Below are positions 8,713 to 18,353 of a DNA stretch of 64,000 nt, piece after piece. Both the position numbers and the translations under genes were made by a program. The DNA comes from Marinicella sp. (GTDB lineage: Bacteria; Pseudomonadota; Gammaproteobacteria; Xanthomonadales; Marinicellaceae). The stretch's first letter is position 1; the number at the start of each line of letters is the position of its first letter. Location of the stretch: positions 1 through 64,000 of the forward strand of contig JANQRW010000054.1 of the NCBI GenBank assembly GCA_028284365.1, read 5' to 3'. Below the pieces are notes generated by a model. The model was not told the origin of the DNA. It worked only from the letters and a program-made list of their open reading frames with translations, and searched no databases.

Positions 8713-8934
8713 GATAAGTATTAAAATTGACTTCATGTTTGTCCCTAACAATAGATTAATTGTCTACATATGATTATAAAAACTGTACCATGCTGCTGAG
8801 TTTTTTCCAATAGCGCTTGCAAATAACAAAAAGGGCAGATTTAGCTTGTCCAGCCATTTTTGTATGTCTTATGCGGGGAAACAACTGCTTTTATTTTTGT
8901 TATACTGTTGTCCGATTAAAAAGAGCGGGACACT

Positions 8935-10059
8935 ATGACAATAACAGTTGGCTTTTTAAAAGAGCGCAATGATGATGAAAAGCGGGTGGCACTGGTGCCG
9001 GAAACTGCGAAGAAAATTCTTGAATTAGGCTGGCAGGTTTTGTTTGAGCCTGATGCTGGTGAATCAGCTGGTTTTCCCAATTCAGCCTATCCTGAAATGT
9101 GCCAGATGGCCAAAAAGCGCAGTGATGTACTCAATGCAGCCGATATTTTGGTTGGGGTGGATGCTTTATCCAGTGAAGACATGGATGAGTTGAAACACAA
9201 TTCAGTTGTTATCGGTATGGTTTCGCCTTACCAGGATCAAGCGCGTTTCAAACAAGCCGGTGAGAAAGGCGTGACTGTTTTTTCAATGGAGTTGATTCCG
9301 CGTACCACGCGTGCCCAGGCCATGGATGTTTTGTCTTCACAAGCTTCCGTTGCAGGCTACAAAGCTGTGCTTTTAGCGGCCAGCGAAGCACCAAGATTTT
9401 TCCCTATGTTAACCACCGCGGCCGGAACCATTAGGCCAGCTTCGGTTTTGGTTATTGGAGCGGGTGTGGCAGGTTTACAAGCGATGGCGACTGCCAGGCG
9501 CTTGGGTGCTAATGTTACAGGTTATGATGTGCGGCCGGAAACGGTAGAGCAGGTCAAGTCTTTAGGTGCTAAGTTCTTGGACTTGGGTGTAGAGGCGGTG
9601 GGTGAAGGTGGTTATGCCCGGGCTTTGACCGATGAAGAAAAACAAATCCAACAACAAAACCTGGCCAAGCACCTAACTTCAGTGGATGTGTTGATTACCA
9701 CTGCGGCAGTACCAGGTAGACCAGCCCCTCGCATCATTACGGCCGACATGGTTAATGACATGAAAGCAGGCAGTGTGATAGTGGATTTAGGGGCAGAAGG
9801 AGGTGGTAACTGTGAACCGACCGAGGCCGGTGTAACTAAAGTGGTTAATAATGTTAAAGTGATTGGTCCCAAGAACTTATCTGCCACGGTGCCTTTACAT
9901 GCCAGTGAAATGTATTCGCGTAATGTCTGGAATTTGTTGTCGTTGATGCATGCAGAAGGTGAGTTCAGCCTGGATTGGGAAGACGATATTTTAGCTGGTT
10001 GTGTGGTGACTAAAGAGGGTCGTGTGGTACATCCAGCGGTGGTAGGAGAAGACAAATGA
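8935..10059 (+). CDS. pntAA: proton-translocating NAD(P)+ transhydrogenase, alpha subunit part 1 (NAD-binding)
   Basis: The 374-residue soluble subunit binds NAD(H) (domain I) and passes hydride to NADP in the beta subunit, coupled to proton flow across the inner membrane. The start VGFLKERNDDEKRVALVPET is typical of the alanine dehydrogenase/PntA fold. The Rossmann motif GAGVAG occurs in VLVIGAGVAGLQAM around residue 183, with TGYDVRPE closing the second strand. It lacks the membrane part, which is the separate gene that follows. A TATACT at 8901-8906 is a possible -10 box. The stop overlaps the next ATG (ATGA), so the three pnt genes form one operon. Confidence 0.93.
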   Translation: MTITVGFLKERNDDEKRVALVPETAKKILELGWQVLFEPDAGESAGFPNSAYPEMCQMAKKRSDVLNAADILVGVDALSSEDMDELKHNSVVIGMVSPYQDQARFKQAGEKGVTVFSMELIPRTTRAQAMDVLSSQASVAGYKAVLLAASEAPRFFPMLTTAAGTIRPASVLVIGAGVAGLQAMATARRLGANVTGYDVRPETVEQVKSLGAKFLDLGVEAVGEGGYARALTDEEKQIQQQNLAKHLTSVDVLITTAAVPGRPAPRIITADMVNDMKAGSVIVDLGAEGGGNCEPTEAGVTKVVNNVKVIGPKNLSATVPLHASEMYSRNVWNLLSLMHAEGEFSLDWEDDILAGCVVTKEGRVVHPAVVGEDK

Positions 10060-10373
10060 TTGACGGTTTTATTGCCTTGTATATTTTTGCTTTGGCGGCG
10101 ATTTTGGGATTTGAAATTATTTCAAAGGTGCCGGTGGTGTTACACACGCCTTTAATGTCTGGTTCAAACTTTATTCATGGTATTGTGCTCGTGGGGGCGA
10201 TGATTGCGCTTGGTCATGCCGATACCACTTTGGAAAAAGTGTTTGGTTTTATTGCTGTTTTCTTAGGTGCTGGAAATGCAGCTGGTGGCTATGTGGTGAC
10301 AGAGCGAATGCTGGAAATGTTCAAGCCACGGGTGAAAAAAAATGAAGGCCAAGAACAAGAAGGAGGTCAATGA
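10056..10373 (+). CDS. pntAB: proton-translocating NAD(P)+ transhydrogenase, alpha subunit part 2 (membrane)
   Basis: This 105-residue protein is the detached membrane domain of the alpha subunit, with three hydrophobic segments and the conserved stretch VPVVLHTPLMSGSNFIHGI. It forms half of the proton channel with the membrane part of PntB. The gene overlaps pntAA at its start and pntB at its end by four bases each. The three-gene split is common outside enteric bacteria, where E. coli has pntA and pntB only. Confidence 0.93.
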   Translation: MIDGFIALYIFALAAILGFEIISKVPVVLHTPLMSGSNFIHGIVLVGAMIALGHADTTLEKVFGFIAVFLGAGNAAGGYVVTERMLEMFKPRVKKNEGQEQEGGQ

Positions 10374-11803
10374 TGGAAACGATTCAAGCATACTTGCCTA
10401 CCTTGATTAAGGCATCTTATTTCTTAGCTGCCATTTTGTTTATTACTGGTTTACGCCGCATGAGTGCGCCAGGCACTGCGCGTGGTGGCATAGTGTGGGC
10501 TGGGATTGGCATGTTGATTGCTACAGTTGCCACCTTCTTGTTACCGGACATGCACAACATGGTGTTGATTATTGCAGCATTGGTTTCATCGACCCTATTG
10601 GCCTGGGTCAGTGGTAAAAAAGTGGCCATGACTGATATGCCACAAATGGTGGCACTGTATAACGGTATGGGCGGTGGCTCGGCGGCTTTCATTGGTGCGA
10701 TGGCTTTGTTCAATGCTGTCGACCATATGGGTGGTTGTGCTTCAGGTACCATAGTTGATACCGCAACTTCGCACGATTGCTTATCTGGTGTGAGCATGAT
10801 ATTTGCGGTTGTGGGTGTGTTTATCGGTGCGATTTCACTGAGTGGTTCGTTGATTGCTTTTGGTAAGTTACAAGGCTGGATTGATAAACGTTATACCTTT
10901 CCAGGCCAACACTTTTTTAATGGCATAGTGGGTATTGGTACTTTGGGACTGGGTTTGTATCTGACTCAGGATTTGAATGCCAATTACATTTGGATATTTT
11001 TTGGCTTGTCATTATTACTGGGTATTCTGATGACCTTACCAATTGGTGGTGCTGATATGCCTGTGGTTATTTCACTGTATAACGCTTTCACTGGATTGGC
11101 GGTTTCATTCGAGGGTTTTGTGCTACAAAATGAAGCGATGATCATCGCTGGTATGTTGGTGGGTGCAGCGGGTACTTTATTGACTCAATTGATGGCCAAG
11201 GCCATGAACCGCTCCTTGGGTTCGGTGTTATTTGGCTCCATGGGAGGCTCTGGTGGTTCGGCCATCGAGGGTGAGATGAAAGAAATTGAAGCACAAGATG
11301 CTTCGATTCAAATGGCTTTTGCTGACCGGGTTATCGTGATTCCAGGTTACGGTATGGCAGTGGCGCAAGCACAGCATAAGCTCTGGGAAATGACTCAATT
11401 GTTGTTAGATCGGGGTGTGGATGTTAAATTTGCCATTCATCCGGTCGCAGGTCGCATGCCAGGTCACATGAATGTGCTGCTTGCTGAAGCGGGTGTGCCA
11501 TATGACTTGATTGAAGACATGGAAGACATTAACTCACAGTTTTCACAAACCGATGTGGCGCTGGTGATTGGGGCCAATGATGTGGTGAATCCGGTGGCTA
11601 AAACCGATCCGGAAAGCCCGATTTATGGTATGCCAATTTTGAATGTGGATGAGGCTAAAAACTCCATCGTCATCAAACGGGGTAAAGGCACAGGTTTTGC
11701 TGGTATCCAAAATGCCTTGTTTTTTGCGGAAAATAACAAGATGCTTTATGGCGATGCCCAGGATGCGATTGCTCGACTGATTCAGGGTTTGAAGGCTTTG
11801 TAA
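10370..11803 (+). CDS. pntB: proton-translocating NAD(P)+ transhydrogenase, beta subunit
   Basis: The 477-residue beta subunit has about nine transmembrane helices (residues 10-270) followed by the NADP(H)-binding domain III. Family markers are PQMVALYNGMGGGSAAFIG in the membrane part, and VIPGYGMAVAQAQH, GRMPGHMNVLLAEAGVPYD and VIGANDVVNPVA in the nucleotide domain. Length and motifs are complete. It ends the operon 27 bases before a hairpin terminator. Depending on the proton gradient it makes NADPH, which may matter for the fatty-acid and thiol-reduction genes elsewhere in the window. Confidence 0.95.
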   Translation: MMETIQAYLPTLIKASYFLAAILFITGLRRMSAPGTARGGIVWAGIGMLIATVATFLLPDMHNMVLIIAALVSSTLLAWVSGKKVAMTDMPQMVALYNGMGGGSAAFIGAMALFNAVDHMGGCASGTIVDTATSHDCLSGVSMIFAVVGVFIGAISLSGSLIAFGKLQGWIDKRYTFPGQHFFNGIVGIGTLGLGLYLTQDLNANYIWIFFGLSLLLGILMTLPIGGADMPVVISLYNAFTGLAVSFEGFVLQNEAMIIAGMLVGAAGTLLTQLMAKAMNRSLGSVLFGSMGGSGGSAIEGEMKEIEAQDASIQMAFADRVIVIPGYGMAVAQAQHKLWEMTQLLLDRGVDVKFAIHPVAGRMPGHMNVLLAEAGVPYDLIEDMEDINSQFSQTDVALVIGANDVVNPVAKTDPESPIYGMPILNVDEAKNSIVIKRGKGTGFAGIQNALFFAENNKMLYGDAQDAIARLIQGLKAL

Positions 11804-11830
11804 AACAGGTAGAATAAATGATACATAACC

Positions 11831-11868
11831 GGCCTCAGCATTCAATTTACTGGGGCCTTTTTGTTTTC
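11831..11868 (+). terminator. rho-independent terminator of the pnt operon
   Basis: GGCCTCAG at 11831-11838 pairs with CTGGGGCC at 11850-11857 (eight pairs, one G-U), followed by TTTTTGTTTT. It lies directly after pntB. Confidence 0.8.
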
Positions 11869-11925
11869 TTTAGTTTATGGGCTCAGCACCAAACAATGAC
11901 AGTGATCTTAAAGTTGAAGTTGGCT

Positions 11926-13467
11926 TTAGCCCAAATTAAATTCAATTCTGAAAACGTGTTGGTTGTTTAAGTGCAAGTAATCTAAGGTGGCGTGGTTGTC
12001 ATGGCAGAGTTGTCGACAGATGTGCAGGCCCAGTCCGGTGCCGCGGTTGTGGGTGGTAAAGAAGGGTTCAAACAGGTTTTTGATTTTTTCGGTAGTGAAT
12101 GCCTCGCCGTTGTTTCTGAATTCAATGGTCTGATCGCGAACGATGATTTGTAGTTCGTTGTCGATGCCGTGTTTGATGGCATTGGTTGCCAGATTCCATA
12201 CCACTTGTTTGAAGTGTTCTGGGTCAAATTCTATGGTGGTTCCTTTTGTAGCAATCAGTTGGATTTGTTTAGTTTCAGCCAGTCCTTGTTCAACCAATTG
12301 CTTTTTGGTGAAATTCAGGAAATCAACAATGAACAGTGTTTCGGGTTTTGCTGTTCTGCGTTTGGACATTTCTAAAATGTCTTCGATGATGTGGTTTGCC
12401 CTGCGTGTTTGGTTGACTATGATCTCGCTGATCTCTTTGTCTTGATTTTTTAAATCCGGTGATTCGACCAATAATTCAGCAGCAGTGCTGATGGCGGCCA
12501 ATGGGTTTCTGATTTCATGGGCAATGGAACTGGATAGTTTACCCAGTGATGCTAAATTTAATTGTTGTGCCGCTTTTTTCAAATAACTGGAGTCTTCGAT
12601 GAACAACACCCCAAAGTTCCTCTCTTCTGTCATTGATGCTTTACGTAAATACAAATCAGTGCCATTGGGCGTGTTGTAGACGATTCCTTCTTGGTTGCTT
12701 TCCAGGAAATCCAGTATCTCCGGTGGGAAAAAAACAATGTCATCATCATCCAGTAACTTTTTAGCAGATTGGTTGGCGTGTAATATGACATGATCATTTT
12801 GGTAGATGATGACGCCATTGGTTAGTTTTTCGATGATGACCTGGTTCATGTTTTCCAGGCCAGTTATGGTTTGGCGTTGGCTTTTATAGAGGTTCAGGGT
12901 GCTGGTGTAGGAGATGGATTGTCTTATGCCCAACAATGCAATGACAAAATAACCCAGTGCATGTAGCCATTTACTTGGGTCTGATACGATTTCTTGCTTT
13001 GAAAAATCAAACAGTTCAGGTAATAACCACAACAGTATTGTGGCCAGGGTGGGCGCCAGCAGAATGTTGAAAGGTTTTCGGTACAACATGGCTGCTGAAC
13101 CTATGGCCAGAACCGGTAAAATAGCCACGCCTTGTGAAAAGCCATTGGTGGCAAAAGCCAGGAAGATTAATGCCACCAGATCTAAAAACAGGGTGAGTTT
13201 GCTGACCCTGATTACTTGCTCTTGTTGGCTGATGTAGGTGATGACCATGATGGCGATAGAAAGTATCAGGTAAATGTCAACAACACTGGTGGTGGCAGGG
13301 TGAAATTCGCTGGTGGGGTAGAAGTTGGTAACCCAGCTGTTATTGACCAACATAAAAAAGAACAAACTGGCAAACAACCTGAATAGGTTCAGATATCGGA
13401 GGTTTTTCTTTTCTAGCTGAAAAAGTTTTTCTAGGTCGTTGTTACGTATCATGGTACTGGCATGCAA
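11926..13467 (-). CDS. PilS-like membrane sensor histidine kinase without an adjacent regulator
   Basis: The 513-residue protein has six hydrophobic segments at the N-terminus (about residues 25-190), a PAS-like domain (IVYNTPNGTDLYLRK region), a dimerisation/phosphoacceptor motif IAHEIRNPLAAIS, and an ATPase domain with NLATNAIKHG and GTGLGLHICRQL. This is the architecture of PilS, which controls type IV pilin transcription through PilR. A pilR gene normally follows; here the convergent pntB does. The start at 13467 is adjacent to the phosphatase stop codon, and an in-frame ATG at 13452 is an alternative. The two minus-strand genes are probably co-transcribed. Confidence 0.8.
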   Translation of the reverse strand: MHASTMIRNNDLEKLFQLEKKNLRYLNLFRLFASLFFFMLVNNSWVTNFYPTSEFHPATTSVVDIYLILSIAIMVITYISQQEQVIRVSKLTLFLDLVALIFLAFATNGFSQGVAILPVLAIGSAAMLYRKPFNILLAPTLATILLWLLPELFDFSKQEIVSDPSKWLHALGYFVIALLGIRQSISYTSTLNLYKSQRQTITGLENMNQVIIEKLTNGVIIYQNDHVILHANQSAKKLLDDDDIVFFPPEILDFLESNQEGIVYNTPNGTDLYLRKASMTEERNFGVLFIEDSSYLKKAAQQLNLASLGKLSSSIAHEIRNPLAAISTAAELLVESPDLKNQDKEISEIIVNQTRRANHIIEDILEMSKRRTAKPETLFIVDFLNFTKKQLVEQGLAETKQIQLIATKGTTIEFDPEHFKQVVWNLATNAIKHGIDNELQIIVRDQTIEFRNNGEAFTTEKIKNLFEPFFTTHNRGTGLGLHICRQLCHDNHATLDYLHLNNQHVFRIEFNLG

Positions 13468-14811
13468 TCACTCTGGTACTTGAGAATAACTGAGGACGCT
13501 GCTTTTGATTTGTTTGGTCCAGTATTTCTGACCTTCTGTACCAATAACTTCAATTTTAAGACGCCTGTCAGTTCTGGGCCCGGAGAATGAAAACTTACAA
13601 TAGTTGTGTTTGTTGACCAATGAGCCTTTGACCAGTCTGGGATTGTCCAAATCGCCACCAGATTTACTTGAGTGGGTGCCGGCAGTTAGGGGGGAGCAAG
13701 TCATTTCATACAATGGGTACGCGCCAGGACGTTCCGCTTTGAGCATTTCGCTGTGGTGTTTGTCACCACTGAGAAACATCACCCCTGTGACTTTGTTGTC
13801 ATCTAGCCATTGAATGAATGGGTCGCGTTCATAACGGTATTTATCCCAGCCCTCATAAGCATGGTAGTCATTAAGCATTTGGCCCCCGCCAACGATAATC
13901 TTAAAAGGTGCAAAAGAACTCAATAGGCTGTCTTTAAGCCAGTTCAGTTGTTCCTGGCCGTAATAGACTTTATTGGGGCCATCAGGTGCATTCTCGTGTG
14001 ACTTGTTGTAGCGGTTATCCAACATGAAAAACTCAATGTCGTTGTAGCTAACTCGAGTAAATACACCTTCTTTTTCAGGCATGCCATAGCTGGGGTTGGC
14101 CCAATAGTCTTTGAATAACTTGAGGGCTTGTTCCTTATATATGAATTCTGTGCCAGAGTTGTTGGGGCCGAAATCATGATCATCCCAGGTGGCATAGTTG
14201 GCAAATTTTTGATAGACCGGCTGCATGAACGGCTGGCTTCTGTCCCTCATGATGCGGTGCAATAGGTTTTGTTCTGCATCAAAATCCACTTCACGGTAAT
14301 ACCAATTGTCTCCAATCCAAAACATGGCAGCAGCATCTTCACTCGCAATTTGATTGAACATGGCTTCATGACCACTGCCATAGGGTGTGCCTGGGCGGTC
14401 ATAAGCGCTTTCATTAATGAAATTACATGATCCAGCCAAGATTGAAAAATCAGGTGGGTCAAACCGCCATTGCCACAAGACCTGGGTGGTGAACTCGAAT
14501 GGATCCTTTTGTTTGAGGGCTTTGCCGTTTATGCTGAATGTGTATTTGTAAGTGGTTCCTGGTTCGAGGTTGGTTAATTTAAACGTGTGGATGTTCCCTA
14601 AACCTTCATTTACACTGGCGCTTAAGGTGGATTTTTGTTTGGGTTTTCCTTGTTGCCAATAGGTTATGGTTAATTCGCCTTTTTCAGGTGATTGTGCCCA
14701 GATATTAGCGCCGCGAATGGCGATATGGCCTAACATGGGTCCTGCCACCAACTCTTTGGCTGTGGATAATTGAGAAACAAATAACAGTGTAAGTAAAATG
14801 GTGGTTTTCAT
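13468..14811 (-). CDS. PhoD-type metallophosphatase/phosphodiesterase, exported
   Basis: I start at the ATG at 14811 because it opens a clear signal peptide (MKTTILLTLLFVSQLSTA). An upstream in-frame ATG at 14979 would bury this behind 56 unrelated residues. The mature protein has a beta-sandwich N-terminal domain (residues about 30-125), then the PhoD catalytic domain with metal-binding blocks GSCNFIN, IGDNWYYRE, WDDHDFGPNNS and SGDKHHSEML. PhoD enzymes hydrolyse phosphate mono- and diesters with Ca and Fe. No twin-arginine motif is visible, so Sec export is likely, unlike B. subtilis PhoD. It probably scavenges phosphate from organic esters outside the cytoplasm. Confidence 0.85.
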   Translation of the reverse strand: MKTTILLTLLFVSQLSTAKELVAGPMLGHIAIRGANIWAQSPEKGELTITYWQQGKPKQKSTLSASVNEGLGNIHTFKLTNLEPGTTYKYTFSINGKALKQKDPFEFTTQVLWQWRFDPPDFSILAGSCNFINESAYDRPGTPYGSGHEAMFNQIASEDAAAMFWIGDNWYYREVDFDAEQNLLHRIMRDRSQPFMQPVYQKFANYATWDDHDFGPNNSGTEFIYKEQALKLFKDYWANPSYGMPEKEGVFTRVSYNDIEFFMLDNRYNKSHENAPDGPNKVYYGQEQLNWLKDSLLSSFAPFKIIVGGGQMLNDYHAYEGWDKYRYERDPFIQWLDDNKVTGVMFLSGDKHHSEMLKAERPGAYPLYEMTCSPLTAGTHSSKSGGDLDNPRLVKGSLVNKHNYCKFSFSGPRTDRRLKIEVIGTEGQKYWTKQIKSSVLSYSQVPE

Positions 14812-15170
14812 GATTGTTAATTTCGAATGTCTGGGTGGAATATTGTTGTCGCTGTGTTTTCGTTTTATTTTTGATGATAAAGAAAATGGTCTGGGCTGTT
14901 CGATCGCTGTTCTCAGTGCACAATTTCGATAAACCTCACCCTTGGCGTTAAATGCTTGTATTTCTGTGCTGTAAGACATAAGTTGTTACCAGTTTTTAAC
15001 GTAATCTTCACAAAAGACTTTTACCATACGCCCACATGTGAGAAAATACGAGACGGATTTTTTCAGAGAGGCTTTGAAAGCGCCATATTTATCAAACGTT
15101 CGTTTTAATCAGTCTGGACGTTCCTTTGCGTGCATAAAAGTCATTATGTTTATTTAAATAGGTTTTTGCA
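14812..15170. other. divergent intergenic region between phoD-like and TonB-receptor genes
   Basis: About 360 bases with an open minus-strand extension of the phosphatase frame that has no protein-like character. It must contain the promoters of both divergent genes. I could not pick out confident -35/-10 pairs or an operator. Confidence 0.3.
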
Positions 15171-18100
15171 ATGAGAAATATGAAACAAGTTAAATGGGTG
15201 GTTGCGATTTTGATGATCGCGGTTTTACCATGGGGTGTGACATTGGCTCAAGAAACGGCATCATCAATCAACGGTACCATTGTTGATTCAAATGGTAACG
15301 CTATTTCTGGTGCTACAGTAATCGTGACACATGAGCCTACAGGTCAAGTAAAAACTTTGACCACTAATGATGATGGTCGTTATTCTGCTCGTGGTTTGAG
15401 AACGGGTGGTCCTTACAACATCGAAGTCAGAAACAGCGGTTATTCTGATGCTGAAGAAGGCAATATTTTCATCAAACTGGGTGAAGACAGAGCCATTAAT
15501 GCTGTATTGGTTGCTGATGCCATTAGCCTGGATACGGTAACAGCTGTTGGTGTTGCGGCACAGTCTGCTACTTTTAATCCTGATAATATGGGTGCAGGAT
15601 CTAGTTTTTCTCAAGAGCAAATCACCAATTTACCTGCCACTGATCGTGATGTTCGTGATTTCATTCGTTTAGATTCTCGAGTAAACTTACGTGATTTCGA
15701 AAGTGGTATATCAGTATCAGGTGTTAACAATCGATTTAACAACTTTTCAGTTGACGGTGTAGGTGCAAGTGATCCTTTCGGCCTGGAACCAGGTGGATTT
15801 ACTGGTTTGTCACAACCATTTTCACTGGATACCATTGCCGAGTTGAATGTTCAACTTTCTCCTTACGACGTCACACTATCGAACTTCACAGGTGCGAGCA
15901 TCAATGCGGTTACAAAGAGTGGTACCAATGAGTTTTCAGGTCGTATTTCTCTTTACTATGGTGATGAAAGTTTAGCCAGAACCGATGATGATTTCAGCAA
16001 TGAAGTCTATTCAATCAGTTTGGGTGGTCCGATTATTAAAGACAAATTGTTTTTCTTTGTGTCTTATGAAAATGAAGAAAGAACTCGGTTGGCTAATGAG
16101 TTGACATTAAGTCAATCTGGTTTAGATGATTTGGTGCGTATCCAAAACATTGCTTCTTCAGTTTGGAACTTTGATGCTGGTACTTTCAGAGCTCCTGCAA
16201 ATCAAATTGCTGAAGAGGAATCATTACTGGTTAAGTTGGACTGGAATATCAATGATTTCCATCGAGCTTCTTTGCGTTATACTACCAATGAAGATCTAGA
16301 CCCTAGTTTTCCTAACTATGGTGGTACTAACTCTTCATTCAGTTCTCATTGGTTTAATGATGATTTCGAAAACGACACATTGGCTTTGAATGTGTACAGT
16401 GACTGGACGCCTAAATTCTCTACTGAATTCAGGTACTCACAAAACACGTTTGACAAACAGCCTTTTTCTCAGAATGGTACACGCCTTCCTCAGATTGAAA
16501 TCAGAGGTATTGGTGAGGAAAATGCAAGAACTCGCCTAGGTACTGAACGATTCAGACATGCTAATGTATTAAATGTTGAAGAAGAGCGTATCTATTTAGA
16601 AGGTAATTATTTCTTGGGTAACCATAACTTAACTTTCGGTGTAGAGAGAAAATCACAAGATAATGATAACTTGTTTGTGTTTGCATCATTAGGGCAGTAT
16701 ACATTCAATAATGTGGATGACTTTGAAGCTGGTTTTTACGACTTTTATCAATTACGAATTGGTTCCGATCCAGCAAACCCTTTTCCGGTGTCCAAATGGT
16801 CATGGAAACAAGATGGTTTTTTCATCCAGGATAATTGGACTGTTAATGACCGTTTAACTCTGCAGTATGGTTTCCGATATGATAAACCGAGTGCTGACTC
16901 ACGTCCGCGTTTTAACCAATCATTTCAAGATGCGTTTGGTTTTGCGAATAACAGTGTGATCGATGAAGGTGAGTTCCAACCGCGTTTGGGTTTTAACTAT
17001 GACATGTCTGATGAACTGTATATGCAATTACGAGGTGGTATTGGTATCTTTACTGGCCAAACACCTAACGTTTGGTTGTCTAATTCATTCACGAATACAG
17101 GCGGTGATGTTGCTGTTTTCCGTGATTTTGATAGCTTAGGCTTTTCTCCTGACCCAAATAATCAGCCTCGCCCAGGTGGTGATGGTGCTGCTACACAAGA
17201 CGTGGATTCCTTGGATCCTAATTTTGAGTTGCCAACAGTATTGAAATCTAACATTGCTGTGGATGCTGAACTGCCATGGTTTGGTTTGATTGGTTCATTA
17301 GAGTTTGAGTACTCTAAGGTTCAAAATGCCATTCACTATCAACATTTGAACTTGGGTGAAAGAACCGGTACTTTAGATATTTTGGGTGGTCGTAATTCTT
17401 ACTACTCAGACCCGCTTGATCCAAACAGTGATGAGCGTGCAAATCAAAATGATGACTTCAATGACGTGTTGTTTTTGACTAATACTGATAAAGGTGAAAC
17501 CAAGCGCGCTACCATTAGTTTGGAGTTACCACAAACTGAACACTGGTATGCCAAAGCATCATATACTTATACTGATGCAACAGAAGTTTCGGCAGGAACC
17601 TCATCGCGTGCTATTTCAAACTGGAATAACACCCCAGCGATCAACCCTAATGAAGCTATTTTGGGGACATCGGCTTACGAGATTGAGAATGCATTTAATT
17701 TCTTTGTGAACTATGAAAACAATTTCTTTGGTGACACGTACACCAAATTTGGGTTGATTTTTATTTCACGTGACGGCGAACCGTTTTCATACAACTACAG
17801 CAATGATGTGAATGGTGATGGTATTCGTGATAATGATTTGTTCTATGTACCTAACCCTGGTGAATATGTATTGGTAAATGGTGACGATCCAGCTGCTTTT
17901 GAAACTTTCTTGAGTGAATCTGGATTGGATCAATATCGTGGTCAAATTGCGCCACGAAATGCATTTAAACCTAACAGAGTTAATCAATGGGACTTGAATG
18001 TGCAACAAGAACTTCCAACATGGGGTCGAGTTCGTGCCACCATGTACTTTAACATCAAGAATTTGGGTAACCTGTTAAACAGTGATTGGGGTCAGGTTCA

Positions 18101-18263
18101 ACTGGGTAGCTTTGATGGTGTTAATATTGCTGACTTTGAAGGCGTAGATGATCAAGGTCGTGCTATTTTGGATTGGAATGGTAGAAATGTAGATGGTAAT
18201 CTGTTTACCTCTAGATTCAATTCACAATGGCGTGCACAAGTTGGCTTCCGTTTAGATTGGTAA
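15171..18263 (+). CDS. TonB-dependent receptor with carboxypeptidase-regulatory-like domain (Oar-like)
   Basis: The 1030-residue outer-membrane protein has a signal peptide ending near residue 26 (VTLAQE). A carboxypeptidase-regulatory/CNA-B-like domain follows at about 30-115 (INGTIVDSNGNAISGATVIV, DDGRYSARGL), then a plug with INAVTKSGTNEFSG, and a long beta barrel ending in FRLDW with a terminal aromatic residue, as the BAM complex requires. This layout is that of Oar-type receptors rather than siderophore receptors. The substrate is unknown; peptides or large polymers are common for the group. The gene is monocistronic, with its own terminator, and codon use matches the surrounding core genes. 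Confidence 0.9.
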   Translation: MRNMKQVKWVVAILMIAVLPWGVTLAQETASSINGTIVDSNGNAISGATVIVTHEPTGQVKTLTTNDDGRYSARGLRTGGPYNIEVRNSGYSDAEEGNIFIKLGEDRAINAVLVADAISLDTVTAVGVAAQSATFNPDNMGAGSSFSQEQITNLPATDRDVRDFIRLDSRVNLRDFESGISVSGVNNRFNNFSVDGVGASDPFGLEPGGFTGLSQPFSLDTIAELNVQLSPYDVTLSNFTGASINAVTKSGTNEFSGRISLYYGDESLARTDDDFSNEVYSISLGGPIIKDKLFFFVSYENEERTRLANELTLSQSGLDDLVRIQNIASSVWNFDAGTFRAPANQIAEEESLLVKLDWNINDFHRASLRYTTNEDLDPSFPNYGGTNSSFSSHWFNDDFENDTLALNVYSDWTPKFSTEFRYSQNTFDKQPFSQNGTRLPQIEIRGIGEENARTRLGTERFRHANVLNVEEERIYLEGNYFLGNHNLTFGVERKSQDNDNLFVFASLGQYTFNNVDDFEAGFYDFYQLRIGSDPANPFPVSKWSWKQDGFFIQDNWTVNDRLTLQYGFRYDKPSADSRPRFNQSFQDAFGFANNSVIDEGEFQPRLGFNYDMSDELYMQLRGGIGIFTGQTPNVWLSNSFTNTGGDVAVFRDFDSLGFSPDPNNQPRPGGDGAATQDVDSLDPNFELPTVLKSNIAVDAELPWFGLIGSLEFEYSKVQNAIHYQHLNLGERTGTLDILGGRNSYYSDPLDPNSDERANQNDDFNDVLFLTNTDKGETKRATISLELPQTEHWYAKASYTYTDATEVSAGTSSRAISNWNNTPAINPNEAILGTSAYEIENAFNFFVNYENNFFGDTYTKFGLIFISRDGEPFSYNYSNDVNGDGIRDNDLFYVPNPGEYVLVNGDDPAAFETFLSESGLDQYRGQIAPRNAFKPNRVNQWDLNVQQELPTWGRVRATMYFNIKNLGNLLNSDWGQVQLGSFDGVNIADFEGVDDQGRAILDWNGRNVDGNLFTSRFNSQWRAQVGFRLDW

Positions 18264-18291
18264 TCAACTGAAGACAACATGTCTTTCAAAA

Positions 18292-18318
18292 GGGTGGCTT
18301 TTAAGTCACCCTTTTTTT
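18292..18318 (+). terminator. rho-independent terminator of the TonB-receptor gene
   Basis: GGGTGGCTT at 18292-18300 pairs with AAGTCACCC at 18303-18311 (one G-U), followed by seven T. The innermost pairs open into the loop. Confidence 0.85.
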
Positions 18319-18353
18319 ATTAAAATAGCGGTAACAACAATAAGGATAAAAAG

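Noticed and set aside
10417..10797. Long minus-strand frame opposite pntB, and similar frames opposite infB, pnp and nusA
   Set aside because: They mirror the codon structure of clearly conserved plus-strand genes and have no start context of their own.
14812..14979. N-terminal extension of the PhoD-like protein
   Set aside because: The extension of 56 residues precedes a perfect signal peptide and has no resemblance to the family.
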